Assembly (NCBI GenBank): GCA_009779405.1
Contig: WREI01000024.1
Coordinates: forward strand, 1 to 32,230
Direction: 5' to 3'
Length of the DNA stretch: 32,230 bases
Source of the DNA: Clostridiales bacterium
Lineage (GTDB): Bacteria > Bacillota > Clostridia > Christensenellales > CAG-138
A model generated the notes under the pieces. It was not told the origin of the DNA. It was given only the letters and a program-made list of their open reading frames with translations, and did no database searches. Below are positions 24,099 to 31,609 of the stretch, piece by piece. The position numbers and the translations under genes were made by a program. Each line of letters starts with the position of its first letter. Within the stretch, counting starts at the first letter, position 1.

Positions 24099-24731
24099 TC
24101 ACTCCTTCCGCGTGATGCGGGCAAAGAGCAGGACAACCGCGGTCTCGATCAAAACAAGCGCGACGCCCGCAAGCAGCGCAATCAGTGCAGAAGCCAGCAC
24201 GTTTTGCAGGGTTGTGGGGCCCGTGTCTTGCGCGGCGGAAGCGGGTTCAACCATCAGTATGTATATGTTTTCCGCAGTCCACATATCAATTGCCACTTCC
24301 ATGCTGATCTCGGTCAATGCGGCGGCTACGGTCTCGGCGCGTTTCGGATTGGCGGAAGAGACGGATATTTTGGCTACGCGCGTTTCCGGGATTCGCGTTG
24401 CGCGAATGCTGCAATTGTTCAGCTGTTCGATCGTTAGGCCGCAGGCAGCAGCGGTCTGCTCCAATATAGTCCGGGAAGTGACAAGATCAAGGTAATCGTC
24501 GAGAAGGTATCTGGTACCCGTTGGGTCGACGTTTCCGGTGAGATAGGTATTGTCACTCATCTTAAACACCAGCACCTGCGCTTCGCTTGTATAGACGGGG
24601 GCAGCGACAAACTGATAAAAACAGAAGCAACAGATACCCGCCGCCAGTGCGGGCAGCAGTATGAGCAGCCGCTTCCGCCCGCGCAAAATCGCTGCAACAC
24701 GCTCTTTTCTCTTTCCTCTTTCCACTTTCAT
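24099..24731 (-). CDS. Wzz-type membrane protein, paralogue 2, with repeat-derived N-terminus
   Basis: A 210-residue paralogue of the 23212-23862 protein: AAILRGRKRLLILLPALAA aligns with its AILRKWMLLIIILPVLAA, and APVYTSEAQVLVFKM is nearly identical. A second membrane helix lies near the C-terminus (about 180-203), and the kinase-contact tail is missing; the protein ends ARITRKE. The first ~10 residues (MKVERGKRKE) and the ribosome site (GAGGAAAG) are encoded by the heptad array at 24704-24745 and have no counterpart in paralogue 1. Role presumably in surface polysaccharide length control; no glycosyltransferases are nearby. Confidence 0.82.
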   Translation of the reverse strand: MKVERGKRKERVAAILRGRKRLLILLPALAAGICCFCFYQFVAAPVYTSEAQVLVFKMSDNTYLTGNVDPTGTRYLLDDYLDLVTSRTILEQTAAACGLTIEQLNNCSIRATRIPETRVAKISVSSANPKRAETVAAALTEISMEVAIDMWTAENIYILMVEPASAAQDTGPTTLQNVLASALIALLAGVALVLIETAVVLLFARITRKE

Positions 24732-24745
24732 CTTTCCTCTTTATT
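24704..24745. repeat. heptad array (CTTTCCT type, six units) overlapping a start codon
   Basis: Six consecutive 7-bp units: CTTTTCT, CTTTCCT, CTTTCCA, CTTTCAT, CTTTCCT, CTTTATT. The CAT of unit four is the start codon of Wzz paralogue 2 read on the minus strand; the last base touches the stop of the carboxypeptidase-like gene. No inverted partner lies beside it. Confidence 0.88.
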
Positions 24746-26295
24746 TAAAACTTCTTCATAAACTTCTTCTTCCGCCCCATCCGGATCGAGAAAAACACAA
24801 TCACCGCCACGCCGGGGACTATGATGGCGAGCATCTCCCAGCGGAAGGTGGGGAGCAGGGATTGCGGGCCGTCGGGGACGTCCGCATCCGGCACCACGAG
24901 GTCGGCCAGGTCCAGGGCGGTGGCCTCGCCCACCACAAAGAGGGGCGCGGCGATAAAGGGGCGGCCCTGGTAGTAGACGACGGCGGGCGCGAACTCCGTA
25001 CCCACGGGCTTGGGTCGGCTCCAATCCCCGATTGCGCCCTCGTCTATCGCCATCGTAAAGGAGCTGTAGCGGTTGCGGTCATACAGTTCCGTTAAAACGG
25101 CATAACTGGCCCTGTCGGTCGTCCGATACTGTGCGGTGCCTGTAAGGTCCAATGCGCGGACGGGATAGCTGCAATTGTCCGTATGCGCCGCCAAGGTGCC
25201 GCGGCAGCGCGGGCATTTCTGTTCGCGGAGCAGGGCCGCAAACATGGCGCGGCAGTTGAGGATGCCAAAGCCCCCTTCGGCGGCCGCCAGCATGCGCGGA
25301 GCCGCGGTCGGCAAGGCCCCCGCCGCGCTGCCGCAGAGCAGCACCTGCCCCTGCCAGCGCCCGTTCGCGTTCGGAAAGGCCCAATTCGTGTCCCGCCCGA
25401 GGGCAAAGACCGTACCCCGCGCCGTGCCGTGATAGGCAAAGCCGCTGAGTTCGGGCTGATAGTAATCCCCCGCCGGGTCGCGCAGGTCGTCCCCGCGCCA
25501 GACGGGCGCTACGCCCGCGCGAACGAGACAACCCCAGAGATAATCCGTATTGCAAAGCTTTTGCGCGTCCGGCTGCTGATACAGGGCGTATAGGAGCCGC
25601 GCCAGATCGGCTGCCGTCGTCGTTTGCCCGCTGCCCTCCTGCGCGTAGAGGTCGGTATAGACCGTGTTCGTCATCCTGAGACGCGCGGCCTCCTCGTTAT
25701 AGGCCTGCAATGCGCCCGCGACCGCGAAATAGGCGGGGGCGCCCGCCTGGGTCTTGCCCGTTTGCACGGCGACGGTCTGCGCCAGCGCGGCGGCGGCGGC
25801 ATTGCTGTCGCAGAGCAGTACGGCGGCGGCCAGCTCGCAGACGCGATAGGTGCCGGGCGGGAGCAGGAACGCGTTTTCATCGGGCTCCTCCGGGGCTTCT
25901 CCGGCGGCGGTCAGATGCTGCTCCGTCAGGACAACGCGCGCGTTCAGGCCCAAATGTTTCAGCGCGAGTTCCACGGCCATCAACCCCGCGACGCTGCCGA
26001 GGTTGTCCATCTCAGCGTCCGCGCTTTTGGAAACCAGCACATCCCCGCTCTGCGGATTCAGCAGCACATAGGACGAAAAGTTCGGCGTCAGATCCGCGCT
26101 CGGAAAATACGATTCGGAGACAAAGGCCTCGCGGAAGACGGCGGGCAAAGTATCCGTGCCGGGGCTGATGGTATAGACCGTCTCCACGTCATTGCGCACC
26201 CACTCCGTTTCCGGCGCAGGTGTCTCGGCGGCGGCGACGGGCTGTATGGGCAGAAAAAGGAGGCATAGCAATAATATGCAGATTATTTTCTTCAT
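24745..26295 (-). CDS. D-Ala-D-Ala carboxypeptidase homologue lacking catalytic motifs
   Basis: A 516-residue exported membrane protein with a cleavable-type signal (about 1-22), a peptidase S11 (PBP5-like) fold, and a C-terminal membrane helix (about 482-505) followed by a basic tail. The fold is clear from SSYVLLNPQSGDVLVSKSAD and the long SxN-like helix. The three active-site motifs are degenerate: SxxK reads SVAG (Ser101 kept, Lys replaced by Gly104), SxN reads DSN (in CDSNAAAA), and KTG reads YHG in SGFAYHGTARG. A CPRC pair lies in the middle. It is probably a non-catalytic wall-binding or regulatory relative. RBS AAAGGAGG; promoter at 26322-26350. Confidence 0.78.
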   Translation of the reverse strand: MKKIICILLLCLLFLPIQPVAAAETPAPETEWVRNDVETVYTISPGTDTLPAVFREAFVSESYFPSADLTPNFSSYVLLNPQSGDVLVSKSADAEMDNLGSVAGLMAVELALKHLGLNARVVLTEQHLTAAGEAPEEPDENAFLLPPGTYRVCELAAAVLLCDSNAAAAALAQTVAVQTGKTQAGAPAYFAVAGALQAYNEEAARLRMTNTVYTDLYAQEGSGQTTTAADLARLLYALYQQPDAQKLCNTDYLWGCLVRAGVAPVWRGDDLRDPAGDYYQPELSGFAYHGTARGTVFALGRDTNWAFPNANGRWQGQVLLCGSAAGALPTAAPRMLAAAEGGFGILNCRAMFAALLREQKCPRCRGTLAAHTDNCSYPVRALDLTGTAQYRTTDRASYAVLTELYDRNRYSSFTMAIDEGAIGDWSRPKPVGTEFAPAVVYYQGRPFIAAPLFVVGEATALDLADLVVPDADVPDGPQSLLPTFRWEMLAIIVPGVAVIVFFSIRMGRKKKFMKKF

Positions 26296-26321
26296 GGTGC
26301 CTCCTTTTGCTTGTTTTCGAT

Positions 26322-26350
26322 AGTATACTTAAAAATGGGGGAGATGGCAA
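26322..26350 (-). promoter_or_regulatory. promoter of the carboxypeptidase-like gene
   Basis: On the minus strand TTGCCA (26350-26345), a 17-bp spacer, and TATACT (26327-26322), 27 bases before the ATG. The repeat element at 26357 begins seven bases upstream of the -35. Confidence 0.65.
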
Positions 26351-26356
26351 TTGGGG

Positions 26357-26470
26357 AGTTAAGAGTTAAGAGTGAATAGTTAAGAGTTGTGGTAGAAATA
26401 CCTGCGGTATTTCTGATTTAATTTGGAATCGCTTGCGATTCCTACCAAAACTCTTCACTCTTCACTCTTA
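26357..26470. repeat. heptad-arm element with two core hairpins (AGTTAAG type)
   Basis: Left arm from 26357: AGTTAAG, AGTTAAG, AGTGAAT, AGTTAAG, AGTTGTG. Right arm from 26450: ACTCTTC, ACTCTTC, ACTCTTA. Core: perfect 9-bp hairpin AGAAATACC/GGTATTTCT (26394-26414), A/T linker, perfect 8-bp hairpin GGAATCGC/GCGATTCC (26425-26442), with flanking GGTAG/CTACC that lets the whole core nest. It ends four bases from the fucO stop codon. Confidence 0.92.
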
Positions 26471-26474
26471 ATTG

Positions 26475-27620
26475 TCAAAACGCCAGTTCGTAAATCTCCG
26501 CCGCGTTCCCCGTATGCAAAGGTCTCGGATTATCCGCCGCGCAGGCGTCCTCCACCGCCATTTTGGCCATGCGCGCGAAGTGCTCACGGGTTACACCCAC
26601 GTCAGACAGGCGTTCGGGTATGCCGACCAATTTGCTGAGCGCGCGGACGGCGGCGACGGCGGCGGCGCGGTACTGCTCCGGCCGCATGGTGGAAGTCTTA
26701 TGCACGCCCATGGCCTTGGCGATGGCGCGATAGCGGTCACCCGTCATCTCCGCGTTGAATTCCATCACATAGGGGAGGAGTATCGCGTTCGCGACGCCGT
26801 GGGGCACATGGTGTATGGCCGAGAGCGGGTGGGCCAGCGCGTGGCAGGCGCCCAGCCCGCAGTTGGAGAAGGCCATGCCCGCAAGGTATTGCCCGAGGGC
26901 CATGTTTTCCCGCGCGATGGGCAGGGTGCAGGAGAGTTTCAGGTGTTTGGCGATGCATTCGACCGCTTGCAGGGCAAAGATATCCGTCATCGTCCAGGCG
27001 CGGCGGCTGCAATAGGCCTCGATCGCATGGGTCAGCGCGTCCATGCCCGTAGCGGCGGCCAAGGACTGGGGCATGCCCGCCATCATCTCGGCGTCGATAA
27101 AGGCGACGCGGGGTATGCAGTTGTCGTCCGCGCAGAGGAACTTGCGCTCCCGCTCCTCGTCGGTAATGACATAGTCAATCGTCACCTCCGAGGCCGTCCC
27201 CGCCGTCGTGGGTACGGCAAACAGGCAGATGCCGCGGTTTTGCGTCTGCCCCACATGCTCCAAACTGCGCACGTCCATGTGCTCGGGATTCGCCACAACG
27301 ATGCTGATGCCCTTGGCGGTATCAATCGGCGAACCCCCGCCGACGGCGACGATAAAATCACAGCCGCTATCGGCAAACTTCTCCGCCCCGTTCTGCACCG
27401 CCCCGATGCTCGGGTTGGGCAATACCTCGTCAAAAATAACATACTCCACCCGACTCGCCTGCAAGGACGCAATCACGGGCCGCAAGGCGCCGAACTTGAC
27501 CAAATTCCGATCGGTGACAATAAAAGCCCGCCGAAAGCGGCGCTCCACCGCTTCCGGCCCGATCTTGGCCACACAGCCATTGCCGAAATACGATTCCGTA
27601 TTGAGAATGATATGATGCAT
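26475..27620 (-). CDS. fucO: lactaldehyde reductase (iron-dependent alcohol dehydrogenase)
   Basis: A 381-residue group III iron-dependent alcohol dehydrogenase, very close in length and sequence to E. coli FucO (382). Motifs: dinucleotide-binding GGGSPIDTAKG (94-104), PTTAGTASEVT (137-147), and the metal site with Asp194 and His198 (GMDALTHAIE), His260 (ACHALAHP) and His274 (VPHGVAN). It would reduce L-lactaldehyde to 1,2-propanediol with NADH, an end step in fucose or rhamnose breakdown. No deoxysugar genes are nearby, so a broader alcohol dehydrogenase role is possible. ATG 27620 follows GGGGAGGG. Confidence 0.88.
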   Translation of the reverse strand: MHHIILNTESYFGNGCVAKIGPEAVERRFRRAFIVTDRNLVKFGALRPVIASLQASRVEYVIFDEVLPNPSIGAVQNGAEKFADSGCDFIVAVGGGSPIDTAKGISIVVANPEHMDVRSLEHVGQTQNRGICLFAVPTTAGTASEVTIDYVITDEERERKFLCADDNCIPRVAFIDAEMMAGMPQSLAAATGMDALTHAIEAYCSRRAWTMTDIFALQAVECIAKHLKLSCTLPIARENMALGQYLAGMAFSNCGLGACHALAHPLSAIHHVPHGVANAILLPYVMEFNAEMTGDRYRAIAKAMGVHKTSTMRPEQYRAAAVAAVRALSKLVGIPERLSDVGVTREHFARMAKMAVEDACAADNPRPLHTGNAAEIYELAF

Positions 27621-27677
27621 GAAGCCCTCCCCATCGCGGTTTGCCGCAACTCTTCATTCTAATTGTATCATATTTTG

Positions 27678-29114
27678 TCAGTTGAGAAAAGTGCAAATAT
27701 CCGCGTCATCGCCGTCATCCGCGTCATCGCCGTCATGCCCCTGTGTGAATATGTGCCTGCGCTCGCTGCCGCTGCGCGTGCGCCTGTGCCGGATGCCGTC
27801 ATTTTTCAGCAGTTCCGCTTCTATGAGGTTTATCTTGTGTGACAATGCGGAGGTCGTCTGCGCAAGTTCCCCCGTCTCCATCAGCGCGCTTGCCGTACCC
27901 TCCCAACTGCCCCCGCCTTCCGCAACCAGGCGGCGTATCGTTTGCACAATCGGGTTCTCGGCATACTCTTTGGCCTTGCGCTTCTCGTAGAGCTCCGCCG
28001 AGACGGCTGTAATACGCCACTCGCAGCTCTTTTTGTCCAACTCAAGAGTCAGAGAGGTCTCCTCGCAGTCGCGCCCCGTGACGTGGAGCGTGCCGGCGCT
28101 GCTCTCGCGCTCGCGGGCGATGAGGAGTATGGTATCCGCCGCGCCCGTGATGGCGTTGGTGCCGGAGACCATCTCAAAGATATCGTTCTCGGACTGCATC
28201 TTGCGGTTGTGGTGGATGAGCAGTATGCAGATGCCCAGCGAATCCGCGAAATTCTTGATTTTCGCCAGATCCTCATAATCGCCCGCATAGGCCCCGCGTC
28301 CGCCGCCCGCGCTGTCGCGCACCATTTGTAAAGTATCGATGATCACCAAGCGAAGCTCGGGATGCAGCTCCTTGCGCCGCTTGACGGAATCCAGCAGGCC
28401 GCCGGAAAGAGTATTGCGGCGGACATCAAAGCGCAGTGCGGCGGGGGCTTCCCGCGCGCCGCAGAGCATGGCCTGCCTGGCCTGTATGCGGCGATAGCCG
28501 TCCTCCAAGGCGAAATACAGCACACGCCCCTGTGTCACCTCCCGGCCCCACAGGGCTTCCCCCGCGGCTACGCGCAGGGCTATCAGCAAGGCCAGCCAGC
28601 TCTTCCCTTTCTTGGGCGCGGCGGTGAGCAAACAGAGCCCCTCGGCGGGCAATATGCCCTCCACCAGATAGGTGAGCGGCGGCAGCTCGGCGGCGGCCAG
28701 CTCGTCCCCGCCTATGTCATCGTCCGCCGTCGCGGGCGCGAGGGTATGGCTCTGCACGCCCGGCGGGGTATAGGGCACAAGCGCGTATAACTCCGCCAAC
28801 AGGGCGTGCAAGCGCTCCTCCGTTTCCTCCATCACAAAGTCCACAAGGTCGCCATAGGCCTGCAAATCCAGAATGCGCAGGCTGCCCGCCGAAGTGTACA
28901 GTTTTTGCGCCACGCGAACCATCGACTGATAGCCAAATTCCCCATTCGTCGCGATCAGCACGACATCCTTGCCGCGCGATAGGCGCCGGAGCTGCATTTG
29001 CTTATCTGTGTGCGTCCAATCCTCCGTATCCGCTGCATTATAGCCATAGTTATCCCGCAGTATCTTCGCTTCCGGCTCATTCTCAATGATGCACAGTATC
29101 GTATCCCGATTCAT
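27678..29114 (-). CDS. RepA-like AAA ATPase (AAA_25) with degenerate Toprim-like N-terminus
   Basis: A 478-residue protein. Residues ~165-172 are a Walker A (APKKGKSW) and ~250-257 a Walker B (LVIIDTLQM), with the LLIHHNRK and SGTNAITGAADTILLI motifs of RepA-type hexameric helicases found in plasmids, phages and integrative elements. The first ~100 residues look like a Toprim fold (VVLIATNGEFGYQSMVRVAQ against the usual DNDxxG), but the acidic DxD is lost. A winged-helix-like segment follows the ATPase at about 400-440. The last ~17 residues (repeats of Asp/Gly/Ala) are encoded by the 9-bp array at 27701. I chose ATG 29114 after AAAGGGGACAGG. It is probably a remnant or solitary gene of a mobile element. 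Confidence 0.8.
   Translation of the reverse strand: MNRDTILCIIENEPEAKILRDNYGYNAADTEDWTHTDKQMQLRRLSRGKDVVLIATNGEFGYQSMVRVAQKLYTSAGSLRILDLQAYGDLVDFVMEETEERLHALLAELYALVPYTPPGVQSHTLAPATADDDIGGDELAAAELPPLTYLVEGILPAEGLCLLTAAPKKGKSWLALLIALRVAAGEALWGREVTQGRVLYFALEDGYRRIQARQAMLCGAREAPAALRFDVRRNTLSGGLLDSVKRRKELHPELRLVIIDTLQMVRDSAGGGRGAYAGDYEDLAKIKNFADSLGICILLIHHNRKMQSENDIFEMVSGTNAITGAADTILLIARERESSAGTLHVTGRDCEETSLTLELDKKSCEWRITAVSAELYEKRKAKEYAENPIVQTIRRLVAEGGGSWEGTASALMETGELAQTTSALSHKINLIEAELLKNDGIRHRRTRSGSERRHIFTQGHDGDDADDGDDADICTFLN
27701..27736. repeat. 9-bp tandem array (CSSCGTCAT type, four units)
   Basis: CCGCGTCAT, CGCCGTCAT, CCGCGTCAT, CGCCGTCAT: two exact 18-bp repeats. In the minus direction it encodes the acidic tail of the RepA-like protein. 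An inverted counterpart lies at 29220-29246, so the gene is bracketed. Confidence 0.88.
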
Positions 29115-29219
29115 CTGTCCTGTCCCCTTTGTGTTGATGGGACTATCATAACATGTGGATTTTGCGGGAATTCTTATAATTCGGCGTTTGGGCAGGGAAT
29201 ATATGGGTATCGTGCTGCG

Positions 29220-29246
29220 GTGACGCGGATGACGGCGATGACGGCG
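29220..29246. repeat. 9-bp tandem array (ATGACGGCG type, three units)
   Basis: GTGACGCGG, ATGACGGCG, ATGACGGCG, ending five bases before the CotH stop codon. It is the reverse complement of the unit at 27701-27736 and lies upstream of the RepA-like gene. Confidence 0.85.
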
Positions 29247-29251
29247 ATTTC

Positions 29252-31477
29252 CTACAGTATATACACACTCACAGTCCAGCTGCTCGGGTCGAACACGATT
29301 TTCAGCGTAAACGTTCCTTCGGGCATGCTTTGGCTGCAAATGACGTTGATATTGCCGTTGTTGCCGGAGGTGTTGAGCGTGATATAGTCGCCCAACGCCG
29401 TCGTTTTTATATCGGTGTAGCCCCAGGTCAGGTCAAAGCTGCCGTTCGTGATGCGGAAGCGATAGGGATAGGTCAGCGTGCCGCCCGCTTCTTGCGGCAG
29501 GGCGCGGGGCAGGGTATAGGTCTTTTCATAGCAGCCCGTCTCGGGGTTATAGGTCATCCTTTGATCCGGGTCGTTGGGTGAGAAGTCCGCGCCGCCCGTC
29601 AGTTGCGTCGTACCGGTGACAAAATAGCCCTCCTGCTGCACAACGGGGGGTTGCATGGCGCTGCCGTCTTGCGCGGCGGTCGCAAAGTCCTTTGAATAAT
29701 AATCATGCAGCCAATTGGCGCGGGAGACGGACCAGTCGCGCAGGAAATCGAACATGCCGTCGAAGGTATCCGCATAAGTCTGCCGGGTCGTCGTCAGATT
29801 CGGATGTATGAAATCCAAGCGGTTCTGGGGCGGAATCCAGCCGAAGCCGTTGGCGTTGACCGCAAGCGCCCACAGCTTGCCGTTCATCGCGCCGGTCTCC
29901 TGTAAGAGCGATCGGTATTCCTCGAAGGATTGCAGGCGCCGGTTCGGGCTTTTGGACTTGATCTCGCCGCTCAACACCCGCATCACATCGGGCATGTATG
30001 CCTTCCAAATGTCCGCGACCAGGGGCTCCGCGCCCGCGCACTTGATAAACAATGCGAGGAAATTGTTCGCGCCGCAGTTTTTCACATACATGCCGTCGGG
30101 ATGCTCCAAATCGCTGCCGCCCGTGCTGGCATAGTTCGCCAGGTTCCCGAGCGAGACGTCGAAATCCCAGACCGGCGTGGCGAGGAACTTGTCACGGGAT
30201 GCGTCATAGGTGAAGAAGCAGCTGTTATAGCCGCCGTCCACGTCCTTGGTGAACTCCCGAACGATATACATCTTCGCAAAGGTATCCAAGTCGGCGATCT
30301 CGGCCAAAGTATCCAGACTGCCGCTGTGGAGCGCGTCCTCCAACTGCTGATATTTCTGCTTGATAAAGGCGAGCTGCGCCGCCCCGGCCTCCGTTTTGGC
30401 GTCCGGCTCAGGATCCTTGAGCACGCCCTTGTTGCGGCGCGTCGTCGTCACATAGACGTCGCTGTCCTCCGCGCTCCCGCAGAGCTCGATGGCAAAGTTG
30501 AAGTTGGCGGTTTGGGTGTCGGACGCATTGTCCTTCAGCGAAATGAGACTGTTCTTGCCCAGCGCAATCTTATTGCAGAGCAGATAAGTACCTTGATACT
30601 GCCCGTTCACATAAAAATCGACAAAGCGCGAAGCGGGTGAATAGGGCAGCGCCAGTTCATCCGCCATATCGTACATCATGCGGTTGCGCAAGCTTGTCGC
30701 GTCCTGCCAGTTGCTCAGCAGCGTAAACTTTCGGCCATGCAGACCGCTCCAGGATATTTCATCCTTGAAATGCATGTTAAACGGCTTCTTGGGATTGCCC
30801 CAGGTGGAATTGCCGCGGCCCCGGAACTTGCTCACCTCGCCCCTTTGCAGATTGCCGAGACCGTCGGCCAGCACGAACTTCCCGATGATCTCGGTGCTCT
30901 TGGCCCTGCAGGCGGCCCCAAAGCGCGTGGGATCATAGTTTTTGCCGTCGTCTTGGGTGTTGAAATACAGGGCGCCCTCGGTAGTGGAGCGCATAAAGCG
31001 GAGCGTCGTGCGCACGGCGCCCGTGACGGCGGCGCCCTTGTCCACCGCGTAGGGGATCACCACGCTCTGCCCCGGCTCAATCGCCGTGCCGTCGATTTCA
31101 ACGGCGGTTCGGTATCCGTTGTATATCTCCACAAACTGCATTGCGGTCGAAACGGGCAAAAAGAAGGTATAGCTGCCGCCCAAACTCGCCCACTGTATCC
31201 AGGCATCCTCATCCGGGTCAGCCGAAAGCACGCCGTGCGCATAGAGCGCGTCCCCGCCGAGATAACCCGGAATCTCGGGATAGCGCGGCGGCGCGGCGGG
31301 TCCGGGCTTGGGCGGCGCGGGCGCCGGATCATCCGTATCCGCTGGGGCAACGGCTTCGCCGATCACAGGCGCCGCGCCCTGCCGCACCGCGATCACCACG
31401 ACGGAAACGACCAGCAAGACGGCCGCCGCGATCAGTATCGCGACCAGGATTACGGAAGTTTTTTTGGTTGGGGTCAT
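29252..31477 (-). CDS. CotH kinase-family protein, membrane anchored
   Basis: A 741-residue protein with one N-terminal membrane helix (about 8-31), an Ala/Pro-rich linker, and a CotH domain (about 200-600). Signature stretches are KFRGRGNSTWGNPKKPFNMHF (about 216-236) and the metal-binding PVWDFDVSLGN (about 434-444). CotH proteins are atypical kinases that phosphorylate spore-coat proteins in Bacillus, though many clostridial members are surface proteins of unknown target. The last ~120 residues form a beta-sandwich-like module (YPYRFRITNGSFDLTWGY, then a G-N-I-N-V segment), similar to starch-binding SusE/F-type or CBM-like domains. ATG 31477 has AAGGAG nine bases upstream; the longer frame is rejected. 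Confidence 0.88.
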   Translation of the reverse strand: MTPTKKTSVILVAILIAAAVLLVVSVVVIAVRQGAAPVIGEAVAPADTDDPAPAPPKPGPAAPPRYPEIPGYLGGDALYAHGVLSADPDEDAWIQWASLGGSYTFFLPVSTAMQFVEIYNGYRTAVEIDGTAIEPGQSVVIPYAVDKGAAVTGAVRTTLRFMRSTTEGALYFNTQDDGKNYDPTRFGAACRAKSTEIIGKFVLADGLGNLQRGEVSKFRGRGNSTWGNPKKPFNMHFKDEISWSGLHGRKFTLLSNWQDATSLRNRMMYDMADELALPYSPASRFVDFYVNGQYQGTYLLCNKIALGKNSLISLKDNASDTQTANFNFAIELCGSAEDSDVYVTTTRRNKGVLKDPEPDAKTEAGAAQLAFIKQKYQQLEDALHSGSLDTLAEIADLDTFAKMYIVREFTKDVDGGYNSCFFTYDASRDKFLATPVWDFDVSLGNLANYASTGGSDLEHPDGMYVKNCGANNFLALFIKCAGAEPLVADIWKAYMPDVMRVLSGEIKSKSPNRRLQSFEEYRSLLQETGAMNGKLWALAVNANGFGWIPPQNRLDFIHPNLTTTRQTYADTFDGMFDFLRDWSVSRANWLHDYYSKDFATAAQDGSAMQPPVVQQEGYFVTGTTQLTGGADFSPNDPDQRMTYNPETGCYEKTYTLPRALPQEAGGTLTYPYRFRITNGSFDLTWGYTDIKTTALGDYITLNTSGNNGNINVICSQSMPEGTFTLKIVFDPSSWTVSVYIL

Positions 31478-31517
31478 AAAGGGGGGCTCCTTTTGCGCTG
31501 TGCAACTTTTGTCTTTT

Positions 31518-31526
31518 ATTGTAACA
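31518..31526 (-). promoter_or_regulatory. extended -10 promoter of the CotH gene
   Basis: On the minus strand TGTTACAAT (31526-31518) is an extended -10 (TG-N-TACAAT) with no good -35. It would give a ~34-base leader to the ATG at 31477. Confidence 0.5.
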
Positions 31527-31548
31527 TGAATCGCAGGCAAAATGCACA

Positions 31549-31577
31549 TTGAAAAATACAAAAATCGGGCTTATAAT
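31549..31577 (+). promoter_or_regulatory. promoter of the 31610 lipoprotein gene
   Basis: TTGAAA (31549-31554), 17-bp spacer, TATAAT (31572-31577), divergent from the CotH promoter. Confidence 0.75.
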
Positions 31578-31609
31578 CAAGATCAAGAAATGAAGAGGAG
31601 GTATTGTAT

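Noticed and set aside
9514-27736. Integron attC sites (hairpins next to stop codons)
   Set aside because: I see no GTTRRRY core sites, the genes stand in both orientations in ordinary operons, and no integrase is present.
5255-29246. CRISPR arrays
   Set aside because: Repeat units are 7-9 bp with no spacers, arms are inverted, and there are no cas genes.
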